Positions 36,915-49,542 of a DNA stretch of 64,000 nucleotides are shown here, piece after piece. Source of the stretch: Primula veris (taxonomy: Eukaryota > Streptophyta > Magnoliopsida > Ericales > Primulaceae). The notes beneath the pieces are model-generated. The model had not been told where the DNA came from. It did no database searches and saw only the letters and a program-made list of their open reading frames with translations. How positions within the stretch are numbered: position 1 is the stretch's first letter; the number at the start of each line of letters is the position of its first letter. Both the position numbers and the translations under genes were made by a program. The stretch is taken from the NCBI GenBank assembly GCA_963682055.1, contig OY821749.1, positions 501,001-565,000 on the forward strand, written 5' to 3'.

Positions 36915-38040
36915 TATAGTAGGTTGAGACAATCGATGGCCATTGTCTTTCCCATTTCTAAAAACTGACAAAAAACAGCTACTTTTTTTTTTTGTAATTT
37001 TGTGAAAATTATTATAAATTAGTGAATTAAGCTAAATTTCATTAAAAATTATCAGGCCATTCCGTTTAATATTACTGGTTCTGGTTCCATCCCTTTCACC
37101 TAAAAAATTTATAGATAGGAAAAATTTATCAACTACCAATGTGGTAATTTGTTCACATCTCATAACTGGAATTGTTTTTTTTTCGATTCTGCCAGAACAA
37201 TTACCCCTTTTATATTCCGATTATCATTAGACTTTTGGGCAAAAAAAATATTATCCATTCCTAAAAAAATATTTAGAAATTCAAGTTGTTGTTTTTTCTG
37301 TAAGGCCTTCAAATTTCCTGAGTCCCAGATTATATATCGGTTTACCTTGATGAGAAATGACTTTTAGGCCCAATATCTTGATGAGAAAACTGTACCCACA
37401 GACCCAAATAAGACTGTACGTACTTATTTATTCAAAAAAAAAATATAAATATAGATAAAGTTGGAATATGTGGGACGATAATGCAAGGAATAAATTGTAA
37501 TTGATCACAGATAATGTGGGAAATTATGTTCCTAGTAATACACAGCTTTTCTATTATCACTGAACGGGGAACTAAAACAAAAAAAATTCCATAATCTTAA
37601 ATTCTTAATGAGCTAGTTAAATAAACTTAGAAAAGCTAGCTTTTGAACAAGACCAACCTTTGACAAGAAAAAGTGCAATGAAAAATCATTTTCCCTCATG
37701 AGATGCTCATTAAATTCGCACAAAAGCCAGCTTGAATAATAAATAAGCATAATAAAATTAAAGCACCATTTGACCAGAAAGTGCTTCAAGTTTCTGCTTT
37801 TTTCTCTGAGATGCTTAGACCATTGATCAAAACTTATTATTCTCTAAGAAAAAAGAAGTTTAACAAAACCCTAGAACTTCAAAATTTGCACATTGAGTGT
37901 GACATTGGATTCGTAGATAATATCGACAGCATCTAAAATGTAGGTACTGCATCCAGGAGAACTTTTTGCTTACTCAAATCAAAATAACAAGTTTTGTTTG
38001 CAATTCTGTTCTTACGGGCTAAGGATAAACCGAGGAAATC
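36915..38040. other. AT-rich intergenic DNA
   Basis: Right flank of element A. No gene or defined element seen. Confidence 0.5.
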
Positions 38041-38170
38041 ACCGGGCTAGTCTAGTGGTTAGAACTCACATCAGTCTCTCACACTCTCAAATAGAAGGTT
38101 GTCGGTTCGAATCTTGTCGTTATGGTGAGTAAAGTTCTTACGTACCGGTCCTCCTTTCAAAAAAAAAATA
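38041..38170 (+). mobile_element. tRNA-derived SINE
   Basis: An RNA polymerase III A box (TAGTCTAGTGG, 38048-38058) and a B box (GGTTCGAATC, 38104-38113), 46 bp apart between the boxes, are followed by a unique part and an A-rich tail (38159-38169). AAATC occurs directly before (38036-38040) and just after the tail (38173-38177), a possible short target duplication. It does not fold as a normal tRNA: the 3' acceptor half and CCA-side pairing are missing. So I call a SINE rather than a tRNA gene. Confidence 0.75.
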
Positions 38171-41100
38171 TATAAATCTCTGTTTGAGGCTTAATCAGAA
38201 AGTGATATCAGGCCTTTAAATCTTTTATTTGACTTTATGGTCGAGGCTTTGTAACTATACTTTTAACTTTAAATATGACGTCTATTTAATTTTAAATAGT
38301 TCCAAGAAAGCAACATTACTTAAATTATATTAAGCTGTGTACATTGTTTCTAACTTTAATTAAATTACGTACGCACATATTTATGGATTTTTTTTATTCA
38401 TATTGCAGAACTAGCTAGCTAGCTGCAAGTGGCATGAGAAATAATTAGGCCAATTTTGGATTATATGTTTGAGGGAACCTTTTGCTATATATTACATACT
38501 GTATACTGTTTACAAATTACAAATAAAATAAATATATTTTTCTAATAAAACCCTTTCTGTTGAGTTAATTATCTAAATAGTAATGGTTCTATAAGGCAAT
38601 AATTAAATATATAAGAATACTATTTTCAGAAAAATATTGAAATATATATATATGAAGTCAGCTTAATATTGCACAACTATTACTCTTTAAAGTTGGATCA
38701 CATATCCTCAACTACAATAATGTTCAATTGCTGTAACATACTAACATCAATGTACATGAAGATAGACAATTGACCATTAAATAGGTTTCTAAAATTTTCT
38801 GAAATCCATGAAGTTGACACATGACTTTAATTATGAATATGATAAGATAAAACAAGTAATGATTAGAAGACTGATTATTAGAACCAAAAGCATTTGCACA
38901 ACTTCAATTAATCTAATCCATAGTAGCTAGTGACAAGAATAATTAGGGTTCGGTATATATCTGATAAGCATTTCTAGTGGTTGAGTTCAAAGTGGAAACA
39001 AAAAGCACAATTATGTTTTAAAAGAAGCAAAATAATGTTTCTTGTGAAATTTGAAGCTTGCAGATCGAATCGTTACATAAATACTCCAAAGCATTTTGCA
39101 ACTCCTTAGCTCGTATAAAACGGGAAAAATAAGATGCAATATTATATCATCAAAATAGGTGCAATATTTGAACTATATATGTTGGTTGTTTTTTATATTT
39201 CGTATGTTTTTTACATATGTTTTTTTTTCTTCTCTTTGGTCAAACAAATGAAAGAACTTCTCTGGATGGTGGAAGGGCAAGATTCTCATGAATATGTTTG
39301 TTTATCTAACTATGCTAACGTATACAAATTGATGCTTGCCAAAATTAAAGTACCATATAGACATGATTTGCCAAAACAATCATGAATATTTGTTCTTCTA
39401 ATTTCAGTTCTTAGTTACAAAAGAAAGACACCAAATTATAAAATGGGACTTTCTTCTATCATGACAGTTGATCATCCTCTAAAACCAACTATGATAGAAT
39501 ACAATATATAACTGTTACAAAATATAACCAGTTGATTTTCGCCAATCAGATACTTATGAATAATACATATATAATTGCCTGTTTCGACATATTTGTAAGC
39601 ACAAAACCAAAGAACCTTTCATGCCCACAACCTAAATGAGCATTTTTTTACATTAAAGTACTGATAATCGTAGACGAGTATATAACTTAAACACCCTTTT
39701 TTTACAATTTTATGTAAATGTTGATACATGATATTTGTGTAGGCTTATACGGTAGAAAATATGCTTGATTGGTAGATCTGCGACAGCTGCTTATAACCAG
39801 AAGCAGGCATTGATCAAACTTGGTACGTATGATCGATCGATGGGGCACATGATGGTAGTGTGCATGAATTGGGCAGTGTTTGGCTCAACCTGTCACTTTT
39901 TTCTTGGTAAGTAGGGGACCCTATTATTACTACTACTACTTTTATCTCTTTTTCAAAAAGAAAAAGTAGAGTATTAATACTTTACTATGATAAACCTACA
40001 TTAATTATGAAAAGTAGCTAACTCGAACAAGTTTTACCTATGTAATTGTTGCGATTTCGAACCAGTCAATGGTAACAAACTCATGGTGTCTCGATACATC
40101 ACTTTGCATTCGGTTGCAATACTAAACTTACGAATCAAGCTAGATGGATACGAGAAAAAAATAATATCTTTAGTAGAACATTAAGAATAAAATATCATCA
40201 TACGAATTCATTTCCCGGATAAATTTTAATTATTTAGAGATAGAATTATGAGGTGGATAGTGTTATATCAAATTACAATATTATCTTTTTATTTTGGGTC
40301 ACTAACTACGATTTTGGAAAGATACAAACTCGTTCAAAAAAAAAAAAACTACAGTTAATTTTAAAAATAGTAGCACTAACCCCTTAAAAAAAATATGAAA
40401 GAGAGCCCAATAATTGGGAACTTGCAAGACCATATATCCTATAGCTCGTGACTTGAGATTAATGCAAATTTGTACTCTTTGTCAAACCACATATACTTTC
40501 TCCTACTAAATTGTTTTATCTATATATACAAAAACTATATGGACTTTTGACAAAAAAAAATATTCATCAGAATTGCCGATTTTTGTCATCAAAAGTAACT
40601 ATGTAATGAAATTTTATAAAATTAGTTTGACAATTCAACTCCGTTATTTTTTGTTTGTCGTTGTTGCACGTACATTTTTTATTTTATATATAGATACAAC
40701 GAGTACGGAGTGATTATTCAACGAGCACACTAACACTCGCATTCAACTGATGTAATCTTTTCTTATAAAATTAATTGACAAGCATTCTATAAGAAGACAA
40801 AAATGAAAGAAAATAAGAACCCGTAATTATTGTACAATTTATGTATGATGATATGCTATGCGTGACTTTATTAAGAATTTTAACCTGAAATTAGTAAAAT
40901 AACATCCTATCATTAAGCTGATGGATAATAATCTGTTGAAAACTATTTTAGATATAACTGCAAACTTTTTTTAAATTCAAGAGGACTATTAACTATTCGG
41001 ATATATAGTTTCAAACGATACACACCACCGATATTGCTTTACACTGGTCTATGATTTAGTTTGTAAAACTCTGTTGGAAACATTTTGTGAAATGAAATTA

Positions 41101-41361
41101 AAATTGATTAACCATATTTGAATTATAATTTTTTTCTATAGTTATATTATTTTAGAGGTCCTATATATACCTTGATCGAGCTTATATATTAGTACCGGGC
41201 CATGACATTAATTTCTAATTAATAAAAACATACCAAAAATTTAATCTATAAATTTAAGGATAAATTAACAAAACATAATACTTTTAAAACTAAATTAACA
41301 AAAACATACACAAAAATTTCTAATTAACAAAAACATACCAAAAAGTTCACACCCTAATTTT
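38171..41361. other. AT-rich intergenic DNA
   Basis: Short open frames only, with biased composition. No supported gene, RNA gene or bounded mobile element in about 3.2 kb. Confidence 0.5.
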
Positions 41362-42857
41362 TGTTGGTTTTTGGTACTATTTCGAATACAATAATTGAAA
41401 GACAATAATGTAAAAGACAAAGTACTGAATGGAAATAACAATTTTTATTTCTCACAATTGAAATATAAATTACAATTCCTGACTCAACAAATAAATAAAA
41501 CTGCTGGACTGTTATTAACAAACTGCTGGACTGGTTTTAAATAAAAACTGCCGGACTGGTTTTAAATAAAAGAAACTGCCGGGCTGGTTTTAAGAAACTG
41601 TCGGACTGTTTTGTAATAAAAGAAACTGCCGGACTGGTTTTAACAAACTGCCGGACTGTTTTGTAATAAAAGAAATTGCCGGACTGGTTTTAACAAACTG
41701 CCGAACTGGTTTTAACAAATAAAAAACTGCCGGACTGGTTTTTTAACAAATAAAAAAAACTGCCGGACTGGTTTTTGTAAATGCTGGAAATTACAGAACT
41801 GAAAAGTAAATTACAGAATCGAAAGACTGAAAGTAAACAGTACTGAAATGTAAATACAGAAAAGAAACAGTACAGAAAAGTAAATTACAGAAAAGAAATG
41901 GTACTGAAATGAAATGAACAGAATGTAAATGACTGAAAAGTAAATAACATAAATATAAAAGAAGAGGCAACTGCTGAGCAGTTTCCCTTAAACAATATTT
42001 CCCGAACCACCTTTAAAGGTTTCTGGTTTCGGGACTTTGTTCCCAAGGTACAACTTCTATCTCAGAGTGGCTCGTAGGGAAACCGGCACCGAACCACAGG
42101 TCGAGCTGTTGGTGGTGCGGTTTTCTCTCTATATATGATGCTTATGCTGTGAGGTAGTGTGTTTCTGGTGTGTTGAAATTAGAGGGGGATGACTGCCTTT
42201 TATAGGCTCTAATGAAACCGCAGCTATAAATGTTGGTCTTTAATTCTGGGAGTTACACCCTCAGAATCCGCTCTATCAATTCTGAAACCGCAGCATTTAA
42301 TCTCATTCATTGCTGGCGTTTCTGTTGCTGGAAACTCTAGGGACTCCTTTTATATTTTATACAAAACTCCCTATTCGGGTTTGGACCCAAGACCCGAGAC
42401 ATTCCCCAAATCCCAAATCCCAAATCCCAAGCCCAAGCCCAAGCCCGCGCCCGCGACCTGAGACACGAGACACGAGCGAGCGCGCGTGTGTAGTACACAC
42501 TAATACTGTTAGGTGTATGTGGACATGTTAATTTAATAACTACATGGGTTGATATGGTATATATATTGTAAAATTAACTCTTAATCTTCCAATATGTGAT
42601 TATACTAAATGGTTTTCCATTACCATTTCGGTTTTTCCAGATTTGAGCTTTCGAGGCACCAACTTTGAAGCCACTTTGTATTCACACCCATTCTCCAAAT
42701 AGGTCATGCGATATACCGTTACGAAGCTCGTCACACGGGCTACTCAACCACGTTGAGTATGGTATAAACAACTTAGCGCTGTCGCATGAAAAAATGACTC
42801 GAAGTTGGTCCAGCGACCATTCGGAAACACCCAATTTTTTCACATGTTTTTCCAACA
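41362..42857 (-). repeat. Element D 3' LTR (1496 bp)
   Basis: TGTTGG...CCAACA ends; a polypurine tract abuts it at 42858-42866 (GTGGGGGAT on the - strand). It contains a minisatellite at 41508-41780 and short CCCAAAT/CCCAAG/CCCGCG repeats at 42403-42452. About its left 1030 bp are matched by 62974-64000. Confidence 0.9.
41508..41780. repeat. Minisatellite AACTGCCGGACTGGTTTTAA in the element D 3' LTR
   Basis: About eleven degenerate copies, 18-32 bp apart, of a unit centred on CTGCCGGACTGG. The 5' LTR has the matching array at about 63112-63390. Confidence 0.9.
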
Positions 42858-43333
42858 ATCCCCCACATGAATGCAATTGGCTGAAAATAAAAATTCTCCT
42901 AAATGCATACGAGAGAACTGCAAGAGTTCACTACATAAGGACAGGTAGCGCACGCCTTGAACCTGCCGTAGTGACGTAAGATCTGATATGCTACTATTGG
43001 GTAGCCTTTAAGCCTTGAACCCTTTAGCGTTTGTGCATACCAGGGTAATGCGCACACAGTGTCCTCTCTATACCACTTACTAAGCCCTTTGGTTGTTGTC
43101 CATATTTGGCCGTGGACTGCCTTGGCAAAATTCAACCGAGTGCTCTAGTGATTTACCACATGGCTCATCACATAGTATCGGCCATACACACTCGTCATAG
43201 GTGATTTCAAGTCAAGGGTGTCCTGACTCACCCCTCTCGACCTTCGAGATACTTGTTTTCATTAAGAGCCTTATGCTCACCCTTAAGATGGTCTAGGTCT
43301 ATCACTCTTTCATCCTAGAAATGGGCTGGGAAC

Positions 43334-46197
43334 TTAAGTTCCCGAGTGCTTTGTTCGGTCACCCCCACAGTTCGGTTTTCCCGTTAAACCCGAGGCTGGA
43401 GAATCCAGTTCGGGTTGGGTTGCCTCTGAGGAGGTTTCCAGTTTGATGGGCTTCAACCCCATTCCCCTCGATGAAACTTCAACTCCTACCTGAGTCAAGC
43501 CTTTTGTAAATGGATCCGCTATATTGTCTTTAGATCTCACAAAATCTAATGACACCACACCGTTAGCTAACAATTCTCTTACGGATTTATGTCTCCAACG
43601 AATATGTCGGGACTTTCCATTATACATATGATCCTGCGCCCGCCCAATAGACGACTGACTATCGCAGTGCATGCTTATTGCTGGGACAGGTTTCGGCCAC
43701 ATTGGAATTCCTTCCAGAAAGCTTCTCAGCCAGTCAGCCTCTTATGTTGCTAGATCCAACGCTATGAACTCGGATTCCATAGTTGATCTAGCTATGCAGG
43801 TCTGCTTGGATGATCTCCATGAGACATCTGCTCCTCCCAACATGAACACATATCCGCTAGTGGATCGTGTACTGTTGGAATCCGAGATCCAGTTTGCATC
43901 AGAATACCCTTCCAGTACAGCTGGATATCTGGTATAATGCAACCCTCGGTCTGCTGTGTATCTCATGTATCTGAGAAGTCTCATGATGGACTTCCAGTGT
44001 TCCTCATTTGTATATTACTGGTGTACCTACTCAGTCTACTCACTGAGTTGGCTATGCCTGGTCTAGTACAGTTCATAACGTACATCAGACTGCTTATTAT
44101 TCGAGAATATTCCAATTGTCTCACACTCTCCCCAAAATGTTTTTTCAGGGTGGTTGAGATCTCTATCGGAGTTCTGGATGTAGTTCTACTATCTTTATCA
44201 AATTTGTCAAGCATCTGCTTGACATAGTGAGTTTGAGATAGCGCATATCCGTCTGATGTCTTGGTAATTTTCATACCAAGTATTACATCAGCGACACCCA
44301 AGTCCTTCATCTCGAATTTTTGAGACAGCATTCTCTTAGTGGAGTTGATGTTATCAATACTCCCTATTATAATCATGTCATCTACGTAAAGGCAGACTAC
44401 CACGTAGTCCTTTTCATTTCCTTTTACGTAGACGCATTTGTCACATTCGTTTATCCGAAAACCGTTTGATAGCATCACTCTATCAAATTTTTCGTGCCAT
44501 TGTTTAGGTGCTTGTTTGAGTCCATACAAGGACTTCACAAGTTTACACACCTTGTGAGCTTTACCTGGAACCACAAACCCTTCCGGTTGTTCCATGTAAA
44601 TTTCCTCTTCCAGCTCACCATTCAAGAACACCGTTTTAACATCCATTTGATGTATTTCCAGATCGAACAGTGCCGCGAGAGCAATGACTATCCGGATTGA
44701 CGTCTTCCTAGAGACATGAGCATAGGTGTCGAAATAGTCGACACCTTCGGTTTGTCTAAAACCTTTTACTACAAGCCTCGCCTTGTATTTCTCGATAGTT
44801 CCATCGAGCTTTCTCTTCCTGTTGAAGATCCACTTGTGTCCTAGTGGCTTACACCCGGGTGGTAAATCCACTAGTTCCCAAGTGTGATTTTGTAAGATCG
44901 ATTCAACCTCATTGTTGATCGCCTCCTCCCAATATTGGGCTTCCGGGGATGACATTGCTTGTTTGAATGTCGCCGGTTCGCCTTCTATCATGAAGGTTAC
45001 AAAATCTGGACCGAAAGTCGTTTTCTTTCTAGCCCGTTTACTACGTCGAGGCTCTTTTTCTTCTTCCTCCAACGGTTCACTTGCCCCCACATTTTCCTCA
45101 CTGTTTGACTCCTCAGTCTCTACAGTTATGGAAGACTTGCGGGGAAAGATCTCCTCGAAGAAAGAAGCTTCTCGAGCTTCGATGATAGTATCTACATGCA
45201 CATCGGGATTATCCGACTTGTGCACGAGAAAGCGATAAGCACTACTGTTTTGTGCATATCCTATGAACACACAGTCTACCGTCTTTGGCCCTATTCTCAT
45301 TCTTTTCGGAAGCGAGACAAGGACCTTCGCAAGACAACCCCAAACCCTTAAGAATTTATAGCTCGGCCGATGGCCTTTCCATAGTTCATAAGATGGTTTA
45401 TCACGCTTCTTATGCGGCAGCTTGTTCAACACATAGTTGACGGAAAGCAGCGCTTCCCCCCACATGTTCTGTGGTAACCCAGAACTTATTAGCATAGCAT
45501 TCATCATTTCCTTGAGCGTTCTATTCTTATGCTCAGCAACCCCATTCTCCTCCGGAGAGTAGGGGGCTGTGGTTTGATGTACAATGCCACTTTCTGCGTA
45601 TATCTGCGCAAACGGTGCCTCGTATTCACCGCCTCTATCATTCCTCAACATTTTAATCTTTTTATTGAGTTGATTTTCTACTTCGGTCTTATAAAGAGCG
45701 AATTTCTCTACCGCTTCGTCTTTACTTCTCATTAAGTAGACATAGCAGTATCTAGTACAGTAATCTATAAATGTGATGAAATAATTTTTTCCTCATCGCG
45801 TTTGTATAAATTTTAAGTCGCATACATCTGTGTGTATTAGATCGAGAGGTTCAGTACTTCGTTCAATATGTTGATACGAAGACTTGGTTAATTTTGCTTC
45901 AACACAAACCTCACAATTATGTTGTTTATCAAATACAAAATTAGGTAGTAGATTCAGTGATATTAATTTCTTCATAGAATTAGAATTCACATGACCTAAT
46001 CTACCATGCCATAAATTAAATGAATCGCAAGAATAAGTAAATGAAGTTTTATTGGCCACTTGGACAACATTAACGGTTACATTATTCTTGGTACTGGCCT
46101 CAGCCTTAGTACCCACAATAGCAGACTCGGCTTTAGGAACCGGAGTACCAACATTTAATTTGAACATGCCGTTGCTCATATAGCCACGACCTACATA
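43334..46197 (-). pseudogene. Element D integrase, RT and RNase H remnant
   Basis: 46197-45793 holds the pre-integrase zinc region (LWHGRLGHVN, CEVCVEAK) and the first integrase residues. After a frame break, 45732-43981 holds the integrase core (DRGGEYE, PEENGVAEH) and reverse transcriptase (YVDD about 44377-44388). RNase H follows in two further pieces, 43984-43742 (SDANW, STMESE) and 43702-43334. Breaks seen: a frameshift near 45790, a frameshift near 44020 and an in-frame TAA near 43740. No functional product is expected. Confidence 0.9.
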
Positions 46198-46845
46198 CAT
46201 TCTGTTGGTCCGTAGGAGTCTAAACCTTAGAGGGGGGGTGAATAAGGTTTTCGTACGTTTTTCGCGGAATTAAATCTATGGGTATTTAACTAAGTTAATT
46301 AGTAGATTTTATAACCTAAACTTTTTCGTTACCAAATTAACGCTAAATAATATAAACAAGCAATAAATATAAGCGATAAATAAATACGTAAAGTAAAAGT
46401 TTAGGGAAAGAAATAACGCAAGATTTATAGAGGTTCGGCAAACCGCGCCTACGTCCTCTCCTCGGTATTTTCACTACCGAGTGTTTCACTAAAAATCTTC
46501 GTTTCAAGGTTACACCTTAACGAGCTTAATCAACCGATTACGCTCCCCCTCACTATATGAGTATCCCGAATAAATGACCTAGAGCTTTTAAGCTACACTT
46601 GCTTAAAAGCCTCTACCCAATTCACTCGCTCACTAATGAGTTTATAAAAATACTCTTTTACAAGTTTTGATTTCGAATCACTCACTAAAAATTATCTCGA
46701 TGTTTATACGATTACAATGAGAATATACTCGAGAATATTTTTGATTACAAGTGAGAAATGAGTAGTATAAGCTTGAAGGATTTCTTAGTAAGAATTGCTT
46801 AAAAGTTGTGAAAGCTTGGATAAGCTTCTTCAAAGTGTTTTGGGG

Positions 46846-46853
46846 CTTTTATA
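46846..46853 (-). promoter_or_regulatory. TATA box of the element C 3' LTR
   Basis: TATAAAAG on the - strand, about 128 bp downstream of the last U3 repeat. The 5' LTR has the same box at 55354-55361. Confidence 0.7.
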
Positions 46854-46979
46854 GAGTCACAAAGGTGCAGCAATAAATTTCAGACCGTTGCTGGTTGGTG
46901 AGTTCATTCAATGCTGTTTTTGCAGCAGTTCGCCCCATTTTCAGGAATAGCTTAAAAGCTGGATTTTGAAATTCTACAG

Positions 46980-47225
46980 AAACGATCGGTCGTTTCTGAA
47001 AAACGATCGGTCGTTTTTCAATTGGACTTACTGGACAAAATGTGCACTGAAACGATCGGTCGTTTCAGATTAATGATCGGTCGTTTTTGCTGAGTGCTCA
47101 CTGGAAGAAATCATCAATAAAACGATCGGTCGTTTTATTATGGCGATCGGTCGTTTTTGTCCTATGCTCACTGGAAGGATTTTTTGCATTCATGATCGAT
47201 CGTTTAGGGTTGATCAGTCGTTTTT
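46980..47225. repeat. AACGATCGGTCGTT repeat cluster in the element C 3' LTR
   Basis: Eight copies or variants of the near-palindrome AACGAYCGRTCGTT, often in pairs. The identical cluster in the 5' LTR is at 55488-55733. Confidence 0.95.
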
Positions 47226-47456
47226 TGTTGTTCTGGGTTATATTCGGTTTTCTCGACAAACTTCGAAACCCCGTAACTAATTCGTTCCAACTCCGATTTA
47301 GGTTCCGCTTGAACCAATGGCTTCGTAATTACGCATTCAATCATTTAGACCCTTTAACACACTCGATAAATGATTAGTACGCAAAACGAGCTTTTATCAT
47401 GTTTTACAAATATTGTTATCATCAAAATAATCGATTAGAAGAAACTACGTTCAACA

Positions 47457-48001
47457 ATCTCTCCCTTTTTGATGATGACAAAATATTGACTTCAACATAC
47501 TATAAGCTCTTTTTGTTTAAACAAGTATAATCGAAATGTTTAGATGACGCTTTACTTGGATGAAAGTTTTTAGAGAAAAAGCAAGTAAATGTCATAACAT
47601 CCGATTTTAAAACGACGTAAAAACAAGCTAAACGATTAGGGATAATGAAGATCGATATGCAAGCGAAAATTTGGCCATAGTTTTGCCTAAAAAAGGTCAA
47701 ACGCCACAAATAAAAATCAATGTATATAACCCAATCAACTATCAATCTAAGTGCGCCAAAAGCAATAATATCAAAATAAGATACAAACGCATATTTAAAA
47801 TTGCAATCACACAATGCCATCTCAACAAGAGCAATATAGGAAGAAACGCATCATAATAACCAAGTAAAACCGTTTCCTACTTATTACATCAAAAACAACT
47901 TGTTCAACTCAAAGGAAATAGAAATACAATGCAAAGAGAAAAACAATAGAGAGGTATTTCTCCCCCTTTGACATCATCAAAAAACATGAAAAAATATCCG
48001 C
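47457..48001 (-). other. Element C 3' untranslated region with two polypurine tracts
   Basis: G-rich tracts on the - strand abut the LTR (about 47457-47470, AAAGGGAGAGAT) and lie just after ORF3 (47960-47968, AAAGGGGGAGA). No coding sequence seen between them. Confidence 0.7.
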
Positions 48002-49324
48002 CTAGTCGCGGTGGGAAGTCGCATCATCTTCGTCGTCGTCGTCGTCATTGGGAAAGAATTCATGAAATTGTGCCCTTTGCTCGGCGCTTTCACGATCAAG
48101 TCGGTCTAGCTCTTCTTGTCCCGGGTTCAACAATCGAAACATGCGACGAGTCGTTTGCGCATTATGGTATTGGTTGATGTAGAGAGAGTCGTAGAACTTG
48201 TCGGAGCGCGGGATACGAGAAGAAGATCCTACTTGAGCTTTTCCTTGTCGTCGAGAGGGACGAGAGGATGTAGGGATATCGACGGGGGGAATGGAATCGG
48301 AGGATATAGCGACGTCCTCATTAGAAGCACGCGGTGTGGCCTTGGGGCCGACATACTCTTCCTCTTCGGGTGAAAGAGGGGTATAGCCGGGGCCGGACAC
48401 CCGTTTGCCGGACCAAGTTATGGACTTGTCGGCATTATGGAATTTGATGGACATTTGAGAAAGGTAGGAAGTATCCCAAACATGTTTGTCCTTATTCTTG
48501 AACAACGTTCCACCGGGAACGAGATTAAGGTCCTTTAAGATGGCCGAAATCAAGGCACCGTAAGGTAGCCCATTCTTGGATTTCGTTTTGAGCGAATCCA
48601 TCTTAAGGAATATGAGAGTCGCGAAGTCAATCTTGACTTGGCGATGGATGCAACCTAAGAGAAAGATGTACTCATTCGTAACATCGGTGAAATTTGAGGC
48701 ATGAGGTAGGACGATATGAGATAGAATATGGTAGGCCATTTTATATTTGAAAAGAAGGCCATGAGCCTTGTTGGAGCGATTATTATGGAGGGGATGAAAA
48801 ATTTCATCTTTGAGATCGTTAAAGTGATCGATCTCGAGAAATTCACACATTTCTTCATTGGACTCATAAATGCCATCGTTTCCTAGGCGTAATAAATTTC
48901 GTAGACGATCTAAACCGTAAACGAAAGGTTGTCCGTTAAATGATGAACGCAAGCGAAGTGCGCCATCATCCCTATCAAGAGCGAGGTTGTAATAGAATTC
49001 ATAAACATTTTCGATGAAAAATGGCTCTTTGAGGGTTAGAATGGTTTCGAGATTTTGAAAGCTTAGGCTTTGCATAACAAATGGAAAGCGTTCCGTGAAT
49101 AGAGACATATTGAGAGTAAAATTTGACAATATACCTCTTTTGGCTATAGTAGCCGGATAGAGAGGCGGAAGAGGGCCGGAAGAGGCACCGGGGCCCGAAG
49201 GTGGAGCGGTGGAGGAAGAGCCGGTTCGGCGACTGTGAGGAACACGGGGGCGAGGGGACGGAGGCACGTAGGCGTCGTCATTTTCATCCACGAGGTGTGA
49301 TGTGGCTTTCTTGGTACGAACCAT
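48002..49324 (-). CDS. Element C ORF3 (env-position protein, plant-transposon-protein-like), 440 aa
   Basis: Intact frame between pol and the 3' LTR, sense to the element. The N-terminus is basic and Pro/Ser-rich. The core has LSFQNLETILTLKEPFFIENVYEFYYNL, RLRNLLRLGND and LPYGALISAILKDL (each given here only as a landmark, within residues 90-300). The C-terminus is acidic with a D/E run. It shares position, size and the EFY-x-NL pattern with ORF3 of element A, and like it resembles the domain annotated 'putative plant transposon protein'. No signal peptide or clear membrane segment, so an envelope role is not supported. A TATA box and the family repeat cluster lie upstream. The function is unknown. 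Confidence 0.8.
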   Translation of the reverse strand: MVRTKKATSHLVDENDDAYVPPSPRPRVPHSRRTGSSSTAPPSGPGASSGPLPPLYPATIAKRGILSNFTLNMSLFTERFPFVMQSLSFQNLETILTLKEPFFIENVYEFYYNLALDRDDGALRLRSSFNGQPFVYGLDRLRNLLRLGNDGIYESNEEMCEFLEIDHFNDLKDEIFHPLHNNRSNKAHGLLFKYKMAYHILSHIVLPHASNFTDVTNEYIFLLGCIHRQVKIDFATLIFLKMDSLKTKSKNGLPYGALISAILKDLNLVPGGTLFKNKDKHVWDTSYLSQMSIKFHNADKSITWSGKRVSGPGYTPLSPEEEEYVGPKATPRASNEDVAISSDSIPPVDIPTSSRPSRRQGKAQVGSSSRIPRSDKFYDSLYINQYHNAQTTRRMFRLLNPGQEELDRLDRESAEQRAQFHEFFPNDDDDDEDDATSHRD

Positions 49325-49410
49325 CGTTGATTGAAAAAGGTTTTTTTTTTTTTTAAGAAATGGATTTAATCGATAATCGATTATACGGACAATAGGAGGA
49401 ATTTGGTGAT

Positions 49411-49419
49411 ATTTTTATA
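49411..49419 (-). promoter_or_regulatory. TATA box upstream of element C ORF3
   Basis: TATAAAAAT on the - strand, about 90 bp before the ORF3 ATG. It is about 127 bp downstream of the internal AACGATCGG repeats, nearly the spacing found in the LTR promoter. Confidence 0.55.
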
Positions 49420-49542
49420 GAAAGTAAGGGATTTTTGTAAAATATTGATGGAGAGGGAGGCGAATTTTGGAAGAGAGGGTTGATTATGTTTTGGAATGAA
49501 TTGAAAATTAGGGTTTGAAAAAGTTTAAACGCTGACAATCAC

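Larger units (their letters stand above)
46203..47456 (-). repeat. Element C 3' LTR
   Basis: TGTTG...TTCAACA-type ends in window orientation. On the - strand it reads the AACGATCGGTCGTT cluster (47225-46980), then a TATA box (46846-46853), then a GACGTAGG block (46432-46455). Confidence 0.95.

Noticed and set aside
38041..38120. A functional tRNA gene
   Set aside because: A and B boxes are present, but the cloverleaf is incomplete and an A-rich tail follows, as in a SINE.
39134..39385. 83-aa open frame with hydrophobic, Phe-rich sequence
   Set aside because: AT-rich composition explains it; no homology recognised and no gene context.
46980..47225. Regularly spaced GATCGGTCG repeats that look CRISPR-like
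   Set aside because: Plant nuclear DNA, irregular spacing, and the repeats lie in U3 of paired LTRs.
47087..47377. Identical 96-aa open frames at 47087-47377 and 55595-55885
   Set aside because: They are the same antisense stretch of the two element C LTRs, open by chance and identical because the LTRs are.
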